Positions 1 to 4,747 of a DNA stretch of 5,116 nucleotides are shown piece by piece. Numbering within the stretch: the first letter of the stretch is position 1; every line of letters begins with the position of its first letter. The notes under the pieces were generated by a model, which was given only the letters and a program-made list of their open reading frames with translations, did not search any database and had not been told where the DNA came from. Position numbers and translations under genes: made by a program. The DNA comes from an uncultured Xanthobacteraceae bacterium. GTDB lineage: Bacteria > Pseudomonadota > Alphaproteobacteria > Rhizobiales > Xanthobacteraceae. The stretch lies in NCBI GenBank assembly GCA_955652925.1, contig CATPCO010000682.1, forward strand, positions 1-5,116, written 5' to 3'.

Positions 1-1456
1 AATCCAGGTCGAAGCGGCCGTAAGCCCCGTAAGTGCCCCCCACAAGGGCATTCATTGCGACGTATTCGAGGGGATGGAGAATTGCGAGCGTGAGCGCGGA
101 GGCGCCAAGATAGGCGCCTATGGCTGTCATAACGGTGGTGGCGACGACAGGCGAGCGGCGCAACCACGGGAAAAACACCGTTGCGCCGGCGCCGGCGACA
201 ACCCCGAGCATGGGTATGACGAAAAGAACGTGGCGAACGCCATCGTAGAGGGTGGCGCGTTGCAGGATGAGAAAAGCAAGCGGGCAAATCACCGCTGCCC
301 AAATAATGAGAATGGCTCGTCTTTGAGCTAACAGCAGCCAAACCGATCGCACACTCCGCTTCGCCCGCCGGCACGCCACTCCTTTGAGAACAAGCCGGCA
401 TGCCGCCGCCAGCGCTGCAATGGCGGCGAGGGCCAATAAGCCAAGAAATGCCAGCGGCAATCGCGCCAATAACTGGGCGGGAATATATGAGCGGGGCAGC
501 GCGTTGGTTAACATCCGTTCGCCCCAGTGTTGAAAATCGAATGAGACGGGAATGGTGGCAAAATAGACGAGCGCAATCCGAAACTGCTCGAAGGGATTAC
601 CGACCTGAAGCCAGGGCCAGATGGCAATCGCCAGGAGCCACGCAAGCGCGATCGCCGCGCCGTAGCGGGCCGCAAGTGCAAGCAGAAACGACAACCGCAA
701 ACCGCCATTGCGCGCGGCGAACTCGATTGCGCATAAAATGATACCAAGCAACAGATAAGCCGCGAGGATGAGGCCACCCGTGCGCGTGCCGAGCGCCAAC
801 CCGGCCACAAGGCCCATTATTATTGTGGCTCGCCAGGACGGAAGGGGCTCGCGGACCATAACGAGAATGGCCAGGATTGCCCACGCCATCGCAGCCATGA
901 AGGGAACGTCGATGGGCGCGAAAAATAGGTTGCCGTAGAAATACCCCGTGATCAGGCAGAGGACGATTGCCGTGGTGCCTGCCCATGGGCCAGCCGCAAG
1001 CCGCCCAATGGGCAACAGAGCCGCAACCCCTCCAAGCCCGACCAGAAAGGTCAAGGCGTGGCGAACTGCAAAGCTGTCGGCAAAATTGAACGATTGCACA
1101 AAGGCCGTGAGGATCTGAAACCAGGGGCCGTAATACCAAAGCGAGAATTCGACGTTCTCGAACTGAGAGCGATCGGTGAAGCCGCTCGTGTACCAAGCGA
1201 GCGCCTTGGGCCCGTAATCGTCCGCGTTGAATTCATCAATGCTGATGCCGTAATCGGCAGCGGTCGCAAGCCCTACAACAAGAGCTGCCCCCAGCATGGC
1301 CGCAGCCGTGAGGGTTTCCGCATCCAGCGACAATCTTGCAGCCGGTAGGGCGCGGCGCAGAATCCTGCGGACCCGCCCGAGCACCCTCTGCGGCGCGCGA
1401 CTGTCCGAACCAAACGGCTGACCCCAGCGTCGTTCGACCGAATGCGGGGAGTGCAT
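1..1456 (-). CDS. GT-C family membrane glycosyltransferase (GT39/ArnT-like), partial at its C-terminus
   Basis: Probably transfers a sugar from a polyprenyl-phosphate donor to an envelope acceptor at the outer face of the inner membrane; donor and acceptor are unknown. The frame is open from an ATG at 1456 to the window edge, giving 485 residues with no stop. After an Arg-rich cytoplasmic stretch (about residues 1-45) comes a first membrane helix (about 47-66). It is followed by the loop YGISIDEFNADDYG (69-82), whose Asp74-Glu75 fits the acidic catalytic motif of the first extracytoplasmic loop in GT-C enzymes. A second loop has NLFFAPIDVPF with Asp183. Many hydrophobic helices follow, and near the edge HPLEYVAMNALVGG, a motif usually close to the C-terminus in this family, so probably only some tens of residues are missing. 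GAGG at 1472-1469 lies 12 nt before the ATG, a rather long spacing. Family assignment is by motif and topology only; the exact substrate is not predictable. Confidence 0.75.
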   Translation of the reverse strand, partial: MHSPHSVERRWGQPFGSDSRAPQRVLGRVRRILRRALPAARLSLDAETLTAAAMLGAALVVGLATAADYGISIDEFNADDYGPKALAWYTSGFTDRSQFENVEFSLWYYGPWFQILTAFVQSFNFADSFAVRHALTFLVGLGGVAALLPIGRLAAGPWAGTTAIVLCLITGYFYGNLFFAPIDVPFMAAMAWAILAILVMVREPLPSWRATIIMGLVAGLALGTRTGGLILAAYLLLGIILCAIEFAARNGGLRLSFLLALAARYGAAIALAWLLAIAIWPWLQVGNPFEQFRIALVYFATIPVSFDFQHWGERMLTNALPRSYIPAQLLARLPLAFLGLLALAAIAALAAACRLVLKGVACRRAKRSVRSVWLLLAQRRAILIIWAAVICPLAFLILQRATLYDGVRHVLFVIPMLGVVAGAGATVFFPWLRRSPVVATTVMTAIGAYLGASALTLAILHPLEYVAMNALVGGTYGAYGRFDLD

Positions 1457-1468
1457 GCCTGCACCATA

Positions 1469-1472
1469 CCTC
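1469..1472 (-). promoter_or_regulatory. Candidate ribosome binding site of the glycosyltransferase gene
   Basis: On the minus strand GAGG is preceded by an A-run and followed by 12 nt to the ATG at 1456. The spacing is longer than ideal. No better in-frame start exists downstream before the first membrane helix, and the frame is closed by a TGA at 1498-1496, so the start cannot lie much further upstream. Confidence 0.4.
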
Positions 1473-1561
1473 TTTTTGTTCTCGAGATTGGAACTTCATT
1501 GTTCGCGCTGGGAACCACGCGCCAGAGGAACAGATAGTCAGTCGAACGGCAGCGCAATTGG

Positions 1562-1594
1562 AAAAGACCGCCGGCGAATTGCCGGCGGTCTTTT
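1562..1594 (-). terminator. Intrinsic terminator of the 198-aa CMD-family gene
   Basis: There is a perfect inverted repeat with a 14-bp stem: AAAAGACCGCCGGC at 1562-1575, a 5-nt loop GAATT, and GCCGGCGGTCTTTT at 1581-1594. Read on the minus strand, it starts 3 nt after the stop codon of the gene ending at 1598 and closes with a GC-rich stem running into TTTT. The repeat is symmetrical, so it also has a T-run when read on the plus strand and could act in both directions, although no plus-strand gene ends here. It separates the CMD gene from the glycosyltransferase gene on the same strand, suggesting that these two are separate transcription units. Confidence 0.85.
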
Positions 1595-1597
1595 CGT

Positions 1598-2194
1598 CTA
1601 GGGAGTCGGCAGGAGCGGCTCTTTTCCCTTATGGAGTTGCATATCGACGACGGCCAATAGGGCAGCTGTGCCGGCATAGTTGCCCATCAGCAGCACCAGG
1701 TCGACGAGTTTGTTCGCTCCGAACTGCGCCTTCAATCTTGCAAACAGCTCCGACGTTACCTTGTGATCGCGCCAGATTTGGCGCCCAAGCTCGATAACCA
1801 TCGCATCGGGTTCAGGAAGGCCGGTAGTGTTTTTGCGGTGCTTGATGACGTCGACGGTATTCGGCTCGACTCCTTCCTTGCGGGCCTCCGGCTCGTGCGC
1901 GACCCATTCGAACTGACTGTCAAGCTCGCGTGCGGTCGTCAGGATGGCAATTTCGCGCACGCGTGGAGAAATGCCGGCCTCGTAGCGGAGGTAACGATTG
2001 AGAGCCGTCAAGTGCTGGGCAGTCCTGGTGCTGTAAAGTTGCACGCCTGCCGGGCCCTGCAGGCCAGCGATCGTTGCTCCGGGGGCGGTCGCGCGGTCGT
2101 AGAGCTTCTTGCCTGTCTCATCCAGGTCTTCGCGTCGTGGCACCGGCAGGCGAAATCCCGACTCTGGATCGATATCGGCTGGTATGCTCTTCAT
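1598..2194 (-). CDS. Carboxymuconolactone decarboxylase (AhpD-fold) family protein
   Basis: A 198-aa cytoplasmic protein of the CMD/AhpD superfamily; substrate unknown. The core, from about residue 45 to 120, has the family pattern PRVREIAIL, then ARELDSQFEWVAHEPEA with Glu90, Glu96 and His100. AhpD peroxidases carry a CxxC pair seven and four residues before the equivalent His; here those positions are Ser93 and Glu96, and the whole protein has no cysteine. An AhpD-type thiol peroxidase role is therefore excluded, and a decarboxylase- or hydrolase-like role is more plausible. A second helical part, about 130-185, ends with LVLLMGNYAGTAALLAVVD. The frame stays open upstream to an ATG at 2374. 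The start at 2194 (MKSIPADIDP) is preferred because GGGAG sits 6 nt upstream and the extra 60 residues have no family character. A perfect terminator follows the stop. Confidence 0.85.
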   Translation of the reverse strand: MKSIPADIDPESGFRLPVPRREDLDETGKKLYDRATAPGATIAGLQGPAGVQLYSTRTAQHLTALNRYLRYEAGISPRVREIAILTTARELDSQFEWVAHEPEARKEGVEPNTVDVIKHRKNTTGLPEPDAMVIELGRQIWRDHKVTSELFARLKAQFGANKLVDLVLLMGNYAGTAALLAVVDMQLHKGKEPLLPTP

Positions 2195-2355
2195 CTTGGT
2201 CTCCCAGGCCCATGCAGCCATGTCGCACGCATCGCGGCTCATGGCGCTTACGCTCTCTCTTTCGTCATCGATATACTGGACCATGGCCGGGTGAAACCGC
2301 TGGAGATTGCCGCCGCGAAATGTTGCGGTGTCTGCGCAGGCACGGGTGTCGCTCC
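2195..2355. other. Divergent intergenic region between the CMD gene and the TIGR02444 gene
   Basis: These 161 bp should hold both promoters, for the minus-strand CMD gene and the plus-strand two-gene unit. I could not pick out convincing -35/-10 pairs on either strand. The stretch happens to be open in several frames, which is why longer versions of both neighbouring genes can be drawn through it; the ribosome binding sites and family lengths argue against those extensions. Confidence 0.5.
2201..2205 (-). promoter_or_regulatory. Ribosome binding site that sets the CMD start at 2194
   Basis: On the minus strand TGGGAG is followed by ACCAAG and then ATG, giving GGGAG with 6-nt spacing. No comparable site was seen before the upstream in-frame ATGs at 2374 or 2242, so this site decides for the 198-residue product over a 258-residue one. 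Confidence 0.65.
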
Positions 2356-2883
2356 ATGACTGAAGCTGCGCCATCGGGCTCCGCCTTCTGGCGGTTCTCG
2401 GTCGGGTTCTACCGCAAGGGCGGTGTTGCCGAGGCTTGTATTCGCTTACAGGACGAGAAGAAGGTCGATGTCAATCTGCTGCTCTTCCTTCTGTGGCAAG
2501 CAGCATTGGGGCGGGTCCTTTCAGAACATGAGGTAGAAGAGCTGGAGCGGCAGATTGCGCCATGGCGCAATGCAACCGTTATTCCATTGCGGACGGTCCG
2601 CCGCGCGCTCAAGCCTGCCCCCGGCTTGGTTTCTGCGCCTGCGGCCGAGCTCTTTCGGACCCGGATCAAGGCCGTTGAACTCGAGGCCGAGCGCCTGCAG
2701 CAGGAGGCCATGGATGAGCTCGCGCGAAGCTTCCCTCACGGGCGCAAAGTGTCTTCAATTGCAGACGCTGCGCGTGCCAGTCTCGCCAGCTACGCAATGA
2801 TCTGCCGGACGAGTTTCCCGGAGCCTGAAATCGCAACCCTGCTTGCGGCACTTGGCAGCCCCGAGCTTAAGCTGGAGGAATGA
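2356..2883 (+). CDS. TIGR02444 (DUF2390) family protein
   Basis: A 175-aa cytoplasmic protein of unknown function found widely in Proteobacteria. It shows the family layout: FWRFSVGFYRKGGVAEACIRLQ (residues 11-32), then DVNLLLFLLWQAALGR (38-53), then a Trp-Arg and PLRTVRRALK segment (70-86). A charged helix follows (about 97-125, possibly coiled-coil), then a C-terminal helical part. There is no signal peptide; the one hydrophobic stretch (41-51) is a buried helix typical of the family. The ATG at 2356 fits the usual length and the family's N-terminus. A GGGTG at 2344-2348 is a weak ribosome binding site. An upstream in-frame ATG at 2320 would add 12 residues and is less likely. It is followed 2 bp later by a PcaC-like gene, probably in one transcript. 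The function cannot be deduced from sequence. Confidence 0.85.
   Translation: MTEAAPSGSAFWRFSVGFYRKGGVAEACIRLQDEKKVDVNLLLFLLWQAALGRVLSEHEVEELERQIAPWRNATVIPLRTVRRALKPAPGLVSAPAAELFRTRIKAVELEAERLQQEAMDELARSFPHGRKVSSIADAARASLASYAMICRTSFPEPEIATLLAALGSPELKLEE
2874..2878 (+). promoter_or_regulatory. Ribosome binding site that sets the PcaC-like start at 2886
   Basis: GGAGG lies inside the last codons of the TIGR02444 gene. It is 1 nt from the ATG at 2880, too close to use, and 7 nt from the ATG at 2886, which is ideal. The site therefore favours the second ATG. Confidence 0.75.
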
Positions 2884-2885
2884 GC

Positions 2886-3266
2886 ATGGATAAGGAAACC
2901 TATGACCGCGGACTCGCGATGCGCCGCAAGGTGCTTGGTGAGGAATACGTGGATCGTGCGCTCAAGAGCGCGGACGACTTCAACCGCGACTTTCAGCGCA
3001 TTGTCACGCAATACTGCTGGGGTGAGACCTGGGGGGATGCCACGCTGAGCCCGCGCGAGCGCTCGATCCTCAATCTCGGCATGATCGCGTCGCTTGGAAA
3101 GATGGAGGAGTTTGCGACGCACGTTCGCGGTGCGCTTCGCAATGGACTTACGCCGGACGAGATCCGCGCCGTCCTCACGCAAATCGCGATCTATTGCGGC
3201 GTCCCGGTTGGGGTCGATTGCTTTCGAATCGCCAGGAGTGTTCTGAGCGAAGCCAAAAAGGCATGA
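2886..3266 (+). CDS. PcaC-like carboxymuconolactone decarboxylase family protein
   Basis: A 126-aa protein that resembles 4-carboxymuconolactone decarboxylase (PcaC, EC 4.1.1.44) over its whole length. PcaC turns 4-carboxymuconolactone into 3-oxoadipate enol-lactone in the protocatechuate branch of the beta-ketoadipate pathway. Family features seen: YDRGLAMRRKVLG (residues 6-18), YCWGETWG (43-50), PRERSILNLGMIASLG (56-71), EEFATHVRGALRNGLTPDEI (74-93, with the conserved His79) and IAIYCGVPVGVDCF (100-113). Length matches PcaC (about 125-135). The start at 2886 is chosen because GGAGG lies 7 nt upstream; the ATG at 2880 overlaps the upstream stop (ATGA) but is only 1 nt from that site. It is coupled to the TIGR02444 gene. 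No other pca genes are in view, so it may be a paralogue with another substrate. Fold assignment is sure, exact reaction is not. Confidence 0.85.
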   Translation: MDKETYDRGLAMRRKVLGEEYVDRALKSADDFNRDFQRIVTQYCWGETWGDATLSPRERSILNLGMIASLGKMEEFATHVRGALRNGLTPDEIRAVLTQIAIYCGVPVGVDCFRIARSVLSEAKKA

Positions 3267-3283
3267 ACGAGGGCGGTCCTCGG

Positions 3284-3335
3284 CAGGCCTCGAGGCCTGT
3301 CCGGGCGGGCCCGAAAGGGCGCCAATCGAATTGGC
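3284..3335 (+). repeat. Cluster of three adjacent hairpins after the PcaC-like gene
   Basis: Three inverted repeats follow each other. CAGGCC-TCGA-GGCCTG (3284-3299) is a perfect 16-bp palindrome. GCCC-GAAA-GGGC (3309-3320) has a GNRA-type tetraloop, and GGCG at 3304-3307 could alternatively pair with CGCC at 3320-3323. GCCAAT-CGA-ATTGGC is at 3321-3335. None is followed by a T-run, so this is not a classical intrinsic terminator. It begins 18 bp after the stop codon and may act as a 3'-end stabiliser or a structured end before Rho-dependent termination; this is inference. Confidence 0.5.
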
Positions 3336-3451
3336 TCGACCCCGGCGGTTCCTCCTGTAAACGCCTGTATTATCAGGAATTCCCTGCCAAGATCCCGCGT
3401 CAACAGCTTGGTTAGTTTTCCTCCCTATGGTCTTGAATGTGCCTTGTTCAT

Positions 3452-3479
3452 GGGTGACTTAATTCACCCCTTGCAAGGG
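3452..3479 (+). promoter_or_regulatory. Two small dyads just upstream of the L,D-transpeptidase gene
   Basis: GGGTGA-CTTAAT-TCACCC (3452-3469) is an inverted repeat with 6-bp arms. It overlaps by two bases a perfect 12-bp palindrome, CCCTTGCAAGGG (3468-3479). They lie 21-48 bp before the ATG. The CTTAAT within the first dyad matches the -10 consensus at 4 of 6 bases, but no well-spaced -35 is evident (TTGAAT at 3433-3438 would be 19 bp away). The dyads could be an operator or a 5'-UTR hairpin. Confidence 0.3.
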
Positions 3480-3485
3480 AGTTTT

Positions 3486-3498
3486 GAGGGGGAAGGGG
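3486..3498 (+). promoter_or_regulatory. Purine-rich ribosome binding site of the L,D-transpeptidase gene
   Basis: GAGGGGGAAGGGG directly precedes the ATG at 3500. GAGGG in its left half has a normal spacing of about 9 nt. The purine-run and the signal peptide that follows support this start. Confidence 0.65.
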
Positions 3499-3499
3499 A

Positions 3500-4684
3500 A
3501 TGAATTTCCGCACAGCGGCGGGTGCCGCGTCGGCAATGCTGCTCGGCTTGGCAGCTTCTGCCGGCGATGCGGGCGCCCAATATTACCCGGCGCCCCAGGC
3601 GTATCCGCCCCAGGCGTATCCACCTGCGCAGGCTTATCCGCGTTATCGGGCCTCTCCGGTCATGGATGCGGATGATGACCCATTCTACGACCCGCCGATT
3701 GTGCAGAGGAGGCCGCTTCCTCCGCTCGATGCGGGAGGGCAACAGGAGACGACGCTTCCCCCGCCTGGAGCGGGTTATGGGCGCCCTGCCCCCGTCCGTC
3801 CGGAGGATTCGGAAGTTCTGCCTCCGCCGCCGCGCTATTTCTTCCGTGATGCGCAAGGCAATTTCCATCCGATTGAGCCGGAGGCGATGCCCCCGCGCCC
3901 CAATTACGCTGCTCCGCAAGGCGCTCCGCCCCCCCTTCCTTCTACTGCCGCCGCGCAGCCCGGCTTAGCGGCACCAGCGGATGCGAATGCTGTTCGCCCG
4001 CCCATGACGATCGGGCCGACGCTGCAATCGGACCCGGGAGCAACGAGTACGCTGCGGGGCGATGCCCATTTTGCGGCTCTGCCGCCCGATGTGCGACCCG
4101 AAACCGGACCGACCAAGGAGTTACCCCCCCAGTTCCGCCGCACGCTGATCGACTACCGAACCAAGGAGCCGGCCGGCACCCTCATCGTCGATACACAGAA
4201 CACGTACCTTTATCTCGCGCTCGGCAACGGCAAAGCCATGCGCTACGGCATCGGGGTGGGCCGCGAAGGCTTCACTTGGGCCGGCTCCGAAAAAGTAAGC
4301 AGGATGGCGGAGTGGCCTGACTGGCATCCGCCTGAAGAGATGATCGAACGGCAGCCTTATCTGCCCCGTTTCATGGCGGGCGGCCCGGGCAATCCACTGG
4401 GCGCGCGTGCCCTTTACCTCGGTAACACCATCTATCGGATTCACGGCACCAATCAGCCCTCGACCATCGGCACCTTCGTATCGTCAGGCTGTATCCGGCT
4501 TACCAACGAGGATGTGATGGATCTCTACACCCGCGTCAAAGTGGGGACGCGGGTCGTGGTGCTGCCGGGCAAGGCTCCGCCGGCCGCCGCCGCGACATCT
4601 GTCGCCCCACCCCTCGCAGCGCCAGCAAATGGCGCGTCGGTCACGGCGGCGCCGCTGCCGGCACCGTCCGCAATGGCGCGATAA
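3500..4684 (+). CDS. L,D-transpeptidase (YkuD domain), secreted, with Pro-rich linker
   Basis: A 394-aa exported enzyme expected to form peptidoglycan 3-3 cross-links or to attach proteins to peptidoglycan, using an active-site cysteine in the periplasm. A signal peptide covers residues 1-26, with a probable cut after Ala24-Gly-Ala26. A long low-complexity Pro/Ala-rich region (about 27-210) starts with a QAYPP-type tandem repeat. The YkuD domain spans about 224-356: TLIVDTQNTYLYLALG, YGIGVGREGFTWAG, the segment GNPLGARALYL, and the active site IHGTN (His315-Gly316) and SSGCIRL (Ser329, Gly330, Cys331, Arg333). The usual His before Gly-Cys is a Ser here, a variant I recall as common. A Pro/Ala tail (357-394) follows. 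The linker probably lets the catalytic domain reach across the periplasm. It appears monocistronic, faces a convergent dehydrogenase gene, and has a purine-rich ribosome binding site. Domain identity is firm; cross-linking versus protein anchoring cannot be told apart. Confidence 0.93.
   Translation: MNFRTAAGAASAMLLGLAASAGDAGAQYYPAPQAYPPQAYPPAQAYPRYRASPVMDADDDPFYDPPIVQRRPLPPLDAGGQQETTLPPPGAGYGRPAPVRPEDSEVLPPPPRYFFRDAQGNFHPIEPEAMPPRPNYAAPQGAPPPLPSTAAAQPGLAAPADANAVRPPMTIGPTLQSDPGATSTLRGDAHFAALPPDVRPETGPTKELPPQFRRTLIDYRTKEPAGTLIVDTQNTYLYLALGNGKAMRYGIGVGREGFTWAGSEKVSRMAEWPDWHPPEEMIERQPYLPRFMAGGPGNPLGARALYLGNTIYRIHGTNQPSTIGTFVSSGCIRLTNEDVMDLYTRVKVGTRVVVLPGKAPPAAAATSVAPPLAAPANGASVTAAPLPAPSAMAR
3596..3640 (+). 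repeat. Short tandem repeat coding QAYPP units
   Basis: Two 15-bp units starting CAGGCGTATCC (3596-3610 and 3611-3625) are followed, after an inserted GCG codon, by a third partial unit CAGGCTTATCCG (3629-3640). They encode QAYPP-QAYPP-A-QAYP at residues 33-47, just after the signal peptide. The near identity of the first two units at DNA level suggests recent duplication. Confidence 0.75.
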
Positions 4685-4702
4685 CCCTTACCGTTCGCCT
4701 CA

Positions 4703-4734
4703 TTTGTCTCGTCATCCGGCGATGACGAGGCAAA
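4703..4734. repeat. 14-bp stem-loop between convergent genes
   Basis: TTTGTCTCGTCATC (4703-4716), loop CGGC, and GATGACGAGGCAAA (4721-4734) form a 14-bp stem with a single T-G mismatch (wobble in RNA). It sits 18 bp after the transpeptidase stop and 13 bp after the stop of the convergent dehydrogenase gene, so it could mark the 3' end of both transcripts. The T-run is on the wrong side for a textbook terminator on either strand: each transcript would end in an A-rich 3' arm. A dispersed palindromic repeat is an alternative reading. Confidence 0.55.
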
Positions 4735-4747
4735 ACGGCTGCGTGCG

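Noticed and set aside
74..741. Two plus-strand ORFs (74-331 and 400-741)
   Set aside because: Both are antisense to the continuous glycosyltransferase frame, and their products look like GC-rich noise.
597..1196. 199-residue minus-strand ORF
   Set aside because: It is a frame-shifted shadow of the glycosyltransferase gene; the correct frame gives continuous membrane helices and family motifs over 1-1456.
1457..1561. Promoter of the glycosyltransferase gene (TTGCGC and TATCTG on the minus strand)
   Set aside because: The two boxes are about 15 bp apart and match the consensus poorly, so I could not support a call.
1763..2359. 198-residue plus-strand ORF
   Set aside because: It lies antisense to the CMD gene, which has clear family motifs; the antisense product has none and is explained by high GC.
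2886..3266. Evidence for a protocatechuate (beta-ketoadipate) operon
   Set aside because: Only a PcaC-like protein is present; no pcaB, pcaD, pcaGH or pcaQ-like gene is in the window.
3263..3415. Possible 50-residue ORF whose ATG overlaps the PcaC-like stop (ATGA)
   Set aside because: The only Shine-Dalgarno-like sequence is too close to the ATG, the product has no recognisable composition or motif, and it runs through the hairpin cluster. It is more likely non-coding.
3464..3919. 151-residue Arg-rich minus-strand ORF
   Set aside because: It is antisense to the Pro-rich part of the L,D-transpeptidase gene; the Arg-rich composition is what antisense reading of such codons gives.
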